A stretch of DNA of 64,000 nucleotides from Dipetalonema caudispina (Eukaryota; Nematoda; Chromadorea; Rhabditida; Onchocercidae): NCBI GenBank assembly GCA_013365325.1, contig JABVXV010000001.1:62001-126000 (forward strand). Reading direction: 5' to 3'. Below are positions 33,963-46,900 of this stretch, piece by piece; the stretch's first letter is position 1, and every line of letters begins with the position of its first letter. The notes below the pieces were generated by a model. It was not told the DNA's origin and ran no database searches. It worked only from the letters and a program-made list of their open reading frames with translations. Both the position numbers and the translations under genes were made by a program.

Positions 33963-36900
33963 AAAGTGCTTGTTCTTCTTGAGATTAGTTGTTAACCTCT
34001 GTATTTTGCAAACAGTTTCTTGTTTGTTTTCATAATTTAAATAAATTAATAGTTGTCATTTCCAAACATTGCTTTGTTTTTGATGTGCATTGTTTGAGTA
34101 TTCAAAAACAAGTAATTTACCTTCTCTTTTAAATACACCACGACTTTTGTAATGAAACGGTACTAAATTTTCGTGCCTTTTTAAATCTTGTGAAAAATAC
34201 AAAATGACAAGCAATTTACTGCAGTTCTATTCATTCTGAATTTCTTTTGACTTTTTTTTACAGTCATTTTCTGGTTTGTATATGAATTTTGTTCCTTGTT
34301 GCAAATGCAAGTCACCTAAAACTTTTGCTATTCCGTACTTTTTTCTCAGGGAGAAAAACAAAAACTCAGCAATGAGGATTCTCTGATCAGTCATAATACA
34401 TGTGATATTTGTTCCCAAATACCGTAACTCAATTTCAGCTGTTGCTTAAATCAAAATCTGAAATCTTTTCACGGCATATCGAAGCCATTGTTTCAATGTT
34501 GTCATTTATAGCTAATTTTCGTCAGTATTTTGAGAATAACGGCCATTTGGTAGCGTCGTTGCCAGTGCTTAAAGCTGCAACCGAGTATCGTTGCAGTTAC
34601 CGTCAGTTATAGTTTGTAATATACTGCATATTTATATTATTACTACTATTTTGCTATATATTTATTACTAGTGATCACATATATTTATGATGAATTGCAA
34701 AAAGATGTGTAAAACTAGTGATTACTTCATCCTCTTTCGTGTTCTTTTGATGTTTACTTTCATTCAGGTTCTGGTTGAATTTTCCAGAAACCAAGTTGAG
34801 AGATTTTTCTCGAAATCACAACGTTTTTCACATGCAAAGTTTTTTCTTTAGCCGTTATTATCACTTTGTCGTTATTTTGTCATGCTGTGTTCAAAATTAG
34901 TAGAAACACTACTTCGTTAGCTACTGTTGTACATTCCACTGAATGGTAATTGTCTATTTTTAACCAATAAACTTTCATTTCGTTTCTTGTCCGTATCCTG
35001 ATTTATTCGAGAATTGTACCACACGGTCCTCTTGCACTTACTACTGTTGATATTAACAATGGTAGAGTTAATCTGGATCAACAGGATGCATGCGAGACCG
35101 GGTCATTTTGGGCTACTGAAGCAACTTCTCCATTCATTACACTTTTACAGCTGTTCTTGTATATAATGATAATCCCTTGTTAATATCTTCCAAACTATCA
35201 TTTACCTGTCTCTATCATATGAGAAAAATGAATAATGGTTTCCTCTTTATAAAATCTGTTTGGCGCAGTATCGAAATAATTATAGAAAAAGGGCTGAATG
35301 CAGAACTGAATAAACTTGAAAAGTGAGCGCGGCATAATCATTATACAAAATTCCAGATGGATTTAAAGCAAGGGGATGAAATGATTTCCGACGGTAAACT
35401 TTTTTCGAAACTACTCCAATCGATTTTTGAGTTCAGTTAATTTATTCCTAATACAATTAAAGGCTATATTATTCACTCATATCAATTAAACGCTAACTGA
35501 TGTCTATTGTCCGGAAATCATCTCTCCACCATTTGTTTGAAGGATGAAGATAATCGTAAAATATATGATTCATTAAGTTCCCTAAATTACTTAATATTAT
35601 TCCATGTATCTTTGGGACGCTGTAAAATTTACTTATTACGGATAAATATATTAATTTTGGAGTTGTATAAGGCTATCTGTGACATATTTCAGAGCTAATT
35701 TTGGAATTGTGTAAAGCAATTCATATTCCACAGAAAAACATTATTTGAGAAATACAACCTACTTCTTCACGTCGAAGTTTTGGTATATTTTGTCAAATTT
35801 ATATTGTAAACTATATTTTAGTGTTCGAGTCAACACATCAAGTTGAGAGCGAAAGTGATACTTGATCAGATGCTCAGCTCAAGAAGTCAAAAACTTAGTT
35901 TTTGGAATCAATCAAATGAATATTTGTATAAAATCTTCACTTCCAATGTAAGAAACTCCAAGAAGTATTAGTTGTCTTTCCTCAAATCATAGATGCAATC
36001 CAACAATTCCTTTCTTGAACTAAGAGCGAATACATAACTTGTACAAATAAAGACTGAGTAATATGTGACGGGGAATGTAAAGTAATGTCAGAGCAGAAGG
36101 TTTTGGGAAAGAAAAAGTTTGGCAGATAAAAAAAAAACTGACTTGGCTACTCCAGAAAAATGTTCAGTACTTTTATAGATGCTTTACTGATTTATGAAAT
36201 ATCACTACACTTATTGAAATAAAAAAAAGAGATAAATGCACAAATTCCTGAATTAAAAAGACAAGCCTAATTGTACAAAGAAAAGTGAATTAAGATGAGT
36301 GTTGGCCATTCATCATACAACGTAAAAGAATTTTGAAAAAATTATTTCGAAATTCACAGAACTTCCAACCAAAACATCATAAACAAAGTTCATGACCGTG
36401 TCTAGAACATATCATGCATGATTTACCGCACAAAACATATTACAGGTTAAAAACCGATTGCTATCTCACTCTTTTCACAAGTGTCTTTTTGATTACATCA
36501 TTTTGACGGAATTTTGAGTTCTGATATTTAATGGAATGAAGGACAGAATCTAATTATGGGTTTCCCAGTATTTCCTCATTAAAGGTCAAACATTCCATAT
36601 ATTTCTGAAATAGTTGTAAAAAATTTCCATTTTAACTAACTACAAGAAGTATCTTTGCTTTTGTATTTTCCCCCATAATTTACTTCGTTTCCAAAACAAA
36701 GCAGTCATTCTACTTCATTGATAAAAATTTTTAACACAATCGCTATTGAATTATTTATCGACTGTTTCCATCGTTTATCTTTATTACTTAAAGATATAAA
36801 ACCATCCAGTTCTATTCCTGAGAATTAAATAAATCCAAAGATTGCATAAGCAAATAATCAATCAATAGTCCGAGAAATTAGTCCTAATTTATCAGTGATG

Positions 36901-37911
36901 AAATCAAGCATTGATCAAAATTCAAATTTTATTTTTTATATTAGCAGTGAAGCAGTGCTGTGTAGCAGCAGGAAAAAAGAAGAAGTAAGGAGTAACTACA
37001 AGCTCTCAAGTATTGAATATTGGAAAAATCTTGAAATTTGGAGCTTTCAAATAAAAAAGTGGGAAAAAAAGTGATAAAACTATGATACAGAAATACATGT
37101 ATGTGATAGATGAAGTGAGCAATATAAGATTAGTTGTAAGTATGAATTTGCTATAGTTCAAAAACATATTTTACTTTCGAGGAATTATTTAAAATATAAA
37201 TTTTTCAAATATCTTTGGATAGGAATATGCCTTTAAAATTGCATAATGATCATTATTGACCTTTGTAGAGAAATTTAATTTATTTCTTTTCTCTTTTCAA
37301 ATTTTCAAGTGTTTGATTTTGAATCAAATTGATCAAGTGGTCAAAATCAATCACTCAAATCTGGGAAAGTAAGCACGACTGAAATTTCTCGCCACTTGAA
37401 TAAGGCCTGAACCGAACTTTCTCTTTCAAGCAGAAAATAATTTGGTGTAATTTGAAGGAGTAGTGAATAAAGAAACAAATCCATAGAGTATTAAGAATGT
37501 GTGAAATAAATTTGGATCCTTGATGTCTAACAGCGAGATCAACGGCCAACGATTCCATCTTCGAGATGAATTGAAGTTTAATTGACTTCTTCGAACATTT
37601 TCTTTACCCTTCGCTTTGATTTTTTAAATTCTTCAGATTTCGAATATCAATTTCATATTGGATTTAAATTAAATATTTGCTTTAAAATCATCAAATCTCA
37701 AAAAAATCCCAGAAATGTTTCGAGAGTACTTCACTCAACATAAACCTTCAACTTGCATTCTCTTCGTCAGGCATAAGCAGAAGGAATTAGTAACAAACGA
37801 AAATCAAATGATGGCAAAGAAGAAATTAAAATAACCAAAAATGATTTAAAAATTAGAAGCAATCCGATCAACTGAGAAATGACTGAGAACTGATATAAAC
37901 ATAATAAGCGC
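33963..37911. other. Convergent intergenic region between PI synthase and the SEA mucin gene
   Basis: About 3.9 kb, AT-rich. An open segment at about 34441-34612 follows a TTTCAG-like acceptor and reads LLLKSKSEIFSRHIEAIV. It has no start, partner exon or known domain. Nothing else coding is supported. Confidence 0.45.
34040..34045 (+). terminator. Polyadenylation signal, PI synthase
   Basis: First AATAAA downstream of the PI synthase stop, about 80 nt away. A second candidate lies near 34966. Confidence 0.5.
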
Positions 37912-40900
37912 CTAGGGATGAGGCTGAGTGACACGACTATTTGCATGAGTATTCCCGGTGGACATTTGTGAACCGACCATTACCATCGGCGGTTGTGTAT
38001 TAGTTGTCGTTCCTCCTTGTATCATACGACCATTCCCGTAACTCATCCTGAAAAATGCAAGTTTATCCAGTAGGTGTGCTAGCCGGTTTTCGATCATTCG
38101 CCACGGTTATTCCCCGGGAAAGTCGGCTCTCCTTCGTCAACCGTTTCGTATTCTCACGTCATATCTTGATTAATTAGATTATAGCTCAATTGTTTGGCAA
38201 TTATCGGCTAACCTACCATACTTCGAATACCAGCCAATCATTACCAATCCAAAAGTTCAGTGAAGTTTTTAACTCATATTTTGTGATAGGATGCATGTGA
38301 AGTGCGGAAAAAGTTACGTAAATAATTTTTATGATGTATTTGGGTCAACAATAAACAATGCCTTTGGCTTCAATAAATGGTTTATTCTTCCCTCATATTT
38401 ACTAATGAACTCATTTAAGCACACATATAATTTTGTTAAAACTTACAAATTCACTGGCGACGTACCGTTCTGCCACACTGACTGATTGTTATCAGCCATT
38501 GCTATATTTTCTTCTTTCAATTTCAATGTACCATTCGTTCGCCTGTTATTCGTCTGCAACTGATCATTTCATCAATTTTAAATATGAATTTATCTGTTCT
38601 TTGATTAGCTGTGACTCACAGTTTACGCTCTTCAATTGACAATTTTAATTAAAATATAAACGAAACCATCATGCAACAATAACTACACAAAGAATATATA
38701 ATTTCATTAGCAGTGAGCATTTCTTTCTGCTTTCAACATTTCTACAAATATTTGAAAGTTAATAACTATATCTCAAAACACATCGACCATTTAGTTAATT
38801 TATTAATAATTAATGGTTAAAATGGGTATTGAATTTGAGTTAGTTTTTTCAAAAAAACTCTCTCACTAAAAACAAAAATATATATGCACAAACAACGATG
38901 CAAACATTTTTGCGCTTACGAAAGGATAGTCCGTTTTACGACCCTGAAATATAAATAATAAATATGAGGAAAGATTTTTCACCGAAAGGAATTATTTGGA
39001 TAGGTTAGAATAGGATATTAATAATTTAAAGAAATTTCCTGAGATGTGTTATGGATGGAAATAATCGGAAAAAGACGAAGAAAAAAGAAGCTATTATTCC
39101 TTGCAATCCGACATAATTGACATATTCATGGCAAATTAAGATATATAGCAAAAGTTTTATTAAAACAGTTCATGTAACGAAAGAATTAATTATGTCAGGG
39201 ACAAATTACAATTTTTTTTTTTTTTGTTAAAAGAAGAGTTTTAAAGAGAAGAGAACCGAAAATGTCCTAGTAACCTGAAATTAACGAATTAAAATTATCA
39301 AGAAAATAATCATTCCAAAATTTCAAGGAAAAAAAGAACTCACAGCGATAACAGTAAATGCTATCAATAGTATAGCTAATATGCCAATAGCTATACCACC
39401 TCCAACGATATACGACGATGTACTACTCGATGTATAACCTTCATGTACCCTTTCAACGTAATTCTTCGATACAAATCCTGAAAAAGTTCCATTTCAGTAG
39501 CTAATTTTTGATGATTAACTACTATATTGTTAATAATAATTATTAATGACTATTAGTACTAATTATCTTATACAGTCACTCTTCTACAGTTCGAGTATTT
39601 TTATTCATTGAAGTAAAAGTGCGCTATACACTAAGTTACTGGTAATGAAAGCGCCCAATTCTTAGACTTTAATCTTTGAAACTCTGAAATTGACTCTTGA
39701 AAAGTAAAAATTGCACCATCAAGCGAGATCGATCGCGGATCCACATCATTTCCACCAATTTGTGAATTTTTGGCAGTAATTTGTTGTTCGAATTCGGTAG
39801 CCGACTGTTCCATATTGTCAGGTTTTTTTGACGTATACACAATACCATCCACTATCACACTACCTTTCAAAAAGCTCACCAAATGTATTCCATCATATAT
39901 ATGCCCGAATATTGATCCGAATATTTCTTCCAGCTGTAAAAAGTAAAGCTAACAAAGGGATAGCAAGAATTCAAAACTTTCCTAAAATTGCAAAACGCTA
40001 TTTGAAGCAAAATTGCTGCCATTTCGCGATTACTCTGTGAGAATCACTCATAGCTTGAGTATGCAAGTGTAAATGTCGCATTAAATTCATTGATGTAATT
40101 CCATCAAGATAAAATAAGACTTCCCAATTTTCTACTCACTATTAAATAAAAACTCATTCCGGATAGCTACTAAATCCTTCACAATTCAGTATACACATTA
40201 AGAATTCAACATATTAAGTTCCAAGGGACATAGGCCAATGACGCCTGTCATCTTGGTATGACCCTGGCCTACTTGGAGATGCGTAAATGCAATTGTAGTA
40301 CATTATGACAAATTTACATCTGGTACAAGTTGATCATGTAGCTTTTTGTATTTCCCGCTATTTGAGTCACCGAATTCTGGAATATAATCAATGCTGGTGA
40401 TGCGAAATGAGAATGGCGTCTTGTAAGCTTCTTCTTTAGCTGAAAATAGTTCTGGAAATTTTTCAAATATTTTACAAGAAACATAGAAGGGAAAAGATAG
40501 CGGTGAAGAAAGATATGATTAATGAAAGATAAAAAAATGAAAATGTTTTTTGTTTTTTCAGTGCAACAGAAATTTGATTTCTAATATACATTTGACAGAG
40601 AACAAATGAAGAAAACTTTTCTTTTACCTTACCTTTCATGATATTTACCTTATCAAAAATTTTACTCGATATTCTCTACAGTGAACGAAAATAATATTTC
40701 AGATGGTAAGAGAAGAAATAATAATTTCAACTGAAGCCAAACTTCAAATATTTGGCACCTTTTCCACAAGCTTAGTACTAAATATTTGACTTATATAAAG
40801 AATCTTCCATTGTGTATCCTATCCTGTCGGTATTCTTATGTCTTCGAACTAATAACAAAATATACTAAAATATGCTTAAAATTTAATATCTGTAAAAAGT

Positions 40901-43900
40901 TCATTGTTCATTAAATAATATTCCACACTATGATGAATATAATCGATAACTTATTAAATTGAATTGATTTGATAAAAAAGTGAGTAAACGAGAAAAAAGA
41001 AGGTGAAATAAATGATGAAAGAGTAGATTAAAATTTACCTTTGTGAGAATCAGTGACGTGCATGTGATGAGTATCCAAAATACTATTTAAATCATTCTCA
41101 TTTCCTTCAAAACCTTAAAAATTAAAAATTTAAGTTGATAAATTTATGCTTCATACGTTTAAGTACTCAAGATTCAGATTCATAATTTGAAATTGTGGGT
41201 TAATTCAGTGAATTCATCTTCAATTACCTTCAGGTACAGCAATAAATTCAGATTCATCTTTTGGTTTAAAAGCAACCACTGGTTCGGGACTTCCTTTCGA
41301 CGTTTCTGATATTCCACTTTCTGGGAATGGTACAGGTCCAGGTACTGGTTCAGGTTGTGATGTTGGCTTTGGTTCTGATTCTAACTTTCGTTCATCAGTA
41401 GTAGGCCTGAATGTAGAAGCTACTCCTTCGATATCTAAAAAGTATCCATCATCAGAAAACGATTAAAGATAAAATTTATTCAAAATTTTGTTAATCACTT
41501 TTCTATAAAATAGAGCAACCTGTGTGATAAAAGGAATCATCGACCACTGAAATATCCTTTACGTCTTCATTCTCTATGAAGAAATTCTTCGTTGTTTCTA
41601 ATTTCTCATCTGAAATACGTTTACCTATAGAATTTTAATTATTTCTTTTTGCTTTTTATAATTAACCGACAAAATTTTGAATGTTTTCCCTGTCTGTCAG
41701 CCTATTATCACGATATTCAACATTGCAGGAAAAATGAAAGCCATGATAATTAAATAATCAGAAAATTAAGGAACTACAACTTTAAAGGCTTCTGCTGTCA
41801 GTCCATATATTATTTGGCCATTCTCTGAAAGAAGCTTAAGATTGAAATTTTCTTTTCAAATATCTTAAAAACGGATAACACAACAATTGGAATGATAATA
41901 CGTGTTTTAGCAACAGTTGACCTCCACACATCCTCTAGCATGAAATGTTTTGATTAGACGAAGAATTTAAATTCTCTAAATTTTAGGTAAAAGATACACT
42001 TACCGTTGTGATGATCATTAAGCTCATCAAAATTTTCAGTCAAATCAACTGGTATATTTGTCCGTATCTGCAATAAGTTACTTATATTTTAAATTTCAAT
42101 TTACTAATTCAACTTTATTCAAAAGTTTTTGCCTTCACTGTTTTCTAATGAGTAGTTTCAAACGAACAGATTTTTACAAAAACTCAATTTCCCACCGTAC
42201 TTGCATATAATCTCTTATTGCTCATTGATCTCTACCTCGATTTACCTTAACAAACATTTTTTACTGTTTTTTTTTTTTTTTTTTGTAATACAAAGAGAAA
42301 TGATCCTTTCCATTTGATGAATTCATTTTCAATTCTGAACAAAAGTAAACAGATGTAACAATGAAGGATATAATTCAGGTAAAAGATTTCTTTTGTAATT
42401 AGACAGTATCAAATAACGCTATCAATTATCGATAAGGAAAGAAATGACACACTTTAGATTGTATAGTTGAGGGATGGCCTGTCACAACATCGATTCTCTG
42501 GAAAAAAAAGTAAATAAACAATTTGTACTTATTCTTGGATAATTTTTATCATTTTTCTCTAAAACTTCGTATCACATTTTATTTGGCAAGACTTGAAACC
42601 TAAATGAATGAAATTAAAAACGGTATAAGAATATTTAGTAGACGGGGCTTCAAAGATAAGTTGGACCACTGGTCCACTCGATAATTTAGATTTGTGGAAA
42701 ACTATTCCATGATAATTTCAACTTATATGTCTTTTGCAAATTACTTTTTAAAACTTTTAACTATAATTCAAATGAACGTTACTGTAGATCTTACTATGTA
42801 TAAAAATTCGAAATTCCATGGTTTTTTCCAGTTAAACTTTTGGTTAATAGACTAAAATTCAACTTTTAGATAACATGAATTTCTCATTGCTCATTTATCA
42901 AATTATAAGCAATTAATAATATTACTGCTTCATGGATTTCTTCCGTGGCTTCAGGTCCCAATCCTTCGACACGTGAAAAACCAGGCACACCGAAATTCTC
43001 CTCGGATGTCTGAAAATTATGAATATGTTTCCAGTCTTTATATTAAACAGTGATTTGATATCTGAAATCTACGTTCCATCAAGTTTCATTCACTTAAATT
43101 AGAGATAGTCTGCTTAAGATTTGAAAATTTTTTCAATTTCATTTTGATTATCTCGCGAATTTAAAAACCAACATTATAAAGATCTAATGTGATTAGCCAG
43201 TCGGAAGTCCAAAAAAATATTTCATTTGCATGTTCTATTCCGTTGTTCAATTTATGAAAAAAATGAGATTTTTGTAAACACCAGACTGTCAAAGACAATA
43301 TAATTTAATTAAAAGATGTAGGCAGAAATATTCTCGACGGTCCTACTATCAGTAAGAAAAATTTGAAAAGAAAAAAAACAAAAAAGAACTAAAAGGATGT
43401 CATGCAAACATATTATCCTTTTGTTTCAAACATCTTAGATTGTTGTCATTAAATTCTAGCAAGGATACGATTTTGAAGAAGAAATGTTAGCGCAATGATT
43501 AAGTGCAACTATAATCCCATACATTTTCATTTTCAGGCTATCAATTCTTCTACTGTTTACATCTACTTATTCAGGATTATTGAGATAGTAGTTGAATCTT
43601 GCAGATCATCCTGATCTTATCTTATCATTCTATCTTCGTCCAATCTATGTGTTTATAATTTAAATATGTTGATCACTGTTTCATTCATTTACTTAATGAC
43701 TCGACTGTTAACTGGAAAAAATGTGATTCTGAAACCAACTTACTTCAGTTTGCATAGTAAATCCAGTAGCCGAATGCATACCCCTGAAATCTGATTTCAT
43801 GATGCCATCCTGGCTGAATAATGTTTTGTCCCCGACAAATAAGCTCTCATCTTCATGTTCATGATCGTGCTCACCTTCTTGACTCTTATCTGCAGTGAAC

Positions 43901-46900
43901 CCATTTGTTGCTGTTTCTTGAGGCAACTAAAAATAGACATTTCGCCAAGTTCTTCATTTTCATTAAATCCTGAACAATAATATCAATATGATCTTAATTT
44001 AAAGAAGAAAAAAAATTCTAGGTTCAATGCATATTTTCTAATGTTAATATTTTTATCCACAAAAAGCGAAATCAAATTTTTTCAACTGAAATGGTAGAAA
44101 TTCTTGACACCTCCGATTTATGCTTTATTTCGGCAGATACAGATTCTGTTACAAATGCATCAACTGGCGATGAGTGAATGGAGGATTCTGATGAAGTTAT
44201 TGATGGAACAATGTCGACTAGTATTGATTCAGTTACTGCAATGAGTGAGAATTCATACCATAAAATTCATTTTGAAACATAATTCCTCACTCTTATCAAA
44301 ATGTTATTGAAGTCCATTTTTATTATCATATAGAAAGGATAATTTTTTGATCTACATGACAAATAAGTCAATAATTTACGAAAAGAAGATGGAAACGTAG
44401 TACGGCAATTAATTCTTTCCTGCAAATGTTGGAAAAAATGATGGTACCTGGAGAAGTATGATATTTTCCAAGTTCCTGCGACATACCAACAGCAGTAGTT
44501 CTATCGGTTAAAACTTCTCTGGTTGTTGTAGATTGCTCATCACTATCTAAATTAAATGTATGTGATACGATCGGATACAATGGAATTCCTAAAACAAAAT
44601 TTTAGAATACTATTTGAAATCTTTTGGTAACACAGGAGAATAACATAGCAAGGTAACTATAAAAAAAAAAGCTTTATTTTTAAAATTTCTGTTAGGATGA
44701 GTAGAGTGAGAAAATTCTCAGAAAGATATCACTTGTCAATCATAAATTTATATTGTCATAATGATAACATAATGAAGACAAGATTTACTTCTAGTCTGCT
44801 CTACTGACGTTACGATATTAGATACAGTAGTGCGAAAGATATCCGGCGTTGTTCCCGTAATTAGTGCTGAAATAAGTACCAAGGAGTTATCTTTGATTAT
44901 GGAATAAATCTTCAGTTGGAATGAATCTGAACTTCTTGCTTTTTGCATCCAAATTCAGAAGGGATTTTCAATGTTATTGATTTATGTCATTTTAGTCCTG
45001 TGCTGAACAGTTTCTTTAACTCACTTATCACAAATTATATCTGCCACTTTTTCGCAAGAAAGATTATCAAACATTTGAATTTTTCAATAACAAACTTTCA
45101 AACACAGCCGCTGTATAGGAATCAGTGCTCTTCTTCTGTTCCTCAGATACAATGACTTCCGTTTCTTGGGACATCTTCTGAATTTCTACCGCCATTGTAG
45201 TTCCATCCGTTGTTTTGTTAATAACCATTTCCTGTTCAGGTTTTAATGACGATGAAGTCGCATTGTATGTCCTGTCGGTATCAAGCGCAAATGTCTGACT
45301 TACTTTCACTGCTTCATTCGACATAAAGTTCATCTTTGAACTGGAATTATTCTGAATCATATCAAGTATACTTCGTGATGAAGTCGGTGACATCAAAATT
45401 GTTGGCTCGTCAGTAATTGTTGTTGCGAACGGATCTGCTGCTCTAACCTGAAAATTTTTAATAAGAATATTAAAGTGCTAAAATTCAAATGTTGGAATGA
45501 AATCTTTGTAAATTGAAATGCTTACAAATTATAATAACAATGTGTTATAAGTCATAGTAGTAAGCTGTAAGGTTTATGTAAAAGAAAAATAAGGCACTTT
45601 CAGTATTTGGATAAAACCACTCATTTCATTTTCTTTTTTCTTCTTAAATAAATTACTCAACTTGTTAGGCACGACAATTTCAGCGCTATTCAGGCATCGT
45701 TCATTTATTATAAAACTCAACTTATCTGTGATCCGCAACACAAACGAATATTGCAATAACATTTAGAAAAATGATTATATCATGCAGTCTTGCTTATGTA
45801 GTATATATGATTGAAATTTTCTATTTTAATCCAAAACAGTTAGTTATTTCATATGTATTCGAAAATTTTTCAACAAGATGAAAGGCATTGTTCAGAAATT
45901 ATTTCCCAAAACAAGAATAATCGGTTTTGAGGACAGTTTTTTAGTTAATTAGAAGCGGTAAAGGAATAGTACAGTAGGGCACTTCTTACTATAACAAAGA
46001 AAAGAAAGGACAGGTTTCAGAAAATTTTGTAAATTTAAAAACGATATTCTACTTTCTATTTATCCCTTTCATTGATAAATTGAAAAATTGAGGTGGACTC
46101 TTTTATGAATCTATTCATTGTTAATAGCACTCTGATAAACAGATCATTTTTCTTATTGGATAAAATATGTTGGAAAAAAAATAAGGACAGGTATGAGTTT
46201 GAAATTTAAGAATAAAGTTTAGAGCAAAAGAGAAACGATTGGTTTCGATGAAAAGCAATAACTATTACTTGTCATTGGAATTGCAAAGTCTTCTGAGAGT
46301 TAAGCCATAATCACTTCGACATAGAAAAAAGATATTAAATGTTAAGTTCCCAATTATTACCTCTGGCGGCAATGTTTCATCTTCATTTCCAATATGTTCA
46401 GTGATGACTTCAGTTCCATTAATTGTTGAAAAACTTAGTTTTGGTATTTCCGTTATACTCGAAATTGATATTTTTTTCACTTCATAATTATTTCGTCCCC
46501 TATAAAGATATCAATTAATGAATCAATGAAAAAGATAAGTGAGACGAAAGTAGCAAATGGTAAAATGAGCTCAAGTTGAAATCTCAAAAACAAAAATTTT
46601 GAGTTTTCAATCTCAAAAAATGTAAGTAAACTATAGTTACTGAAAATATGAGTTCAAAGTTCAATATTCCCTGCAATTTCAAAACTTTCACTTCTTTTTA
46701 TTTTTACTGTTTTTCAGCAAAAATGATTTTTTTAACGAGAATTAGAGAAAACAAACTCTGAAAAGTGATTCTTTTCTAAAGCAATAAGAATGGCGGTTGG
46801 CGCTGAATTTGTTTATTATGTATGATAGTTATTGTAATATTCAAGATGATTTATGACAGAGATTTCCGACAGAGTAAAAAAATGATGATCCGTTAAATTC

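Noticed and set aside
34409..34612. Alternative last exon for PI synthase
   Set aside because: Splicing the GTAAGT in the final codons to the acceptor near 34440 gives a stop after three residues. The unspliced end already matches the family length.
39631..39716. Continuation of the SEA exon past 39717 (AIFTFQESISEF and onward)
   Set aside because: Keeping it forces the transmembrane exon out of frame. Splicing at the GTGCAA donor restores a typical SEA ending (LDGFVSKNYVERV) and the helix.
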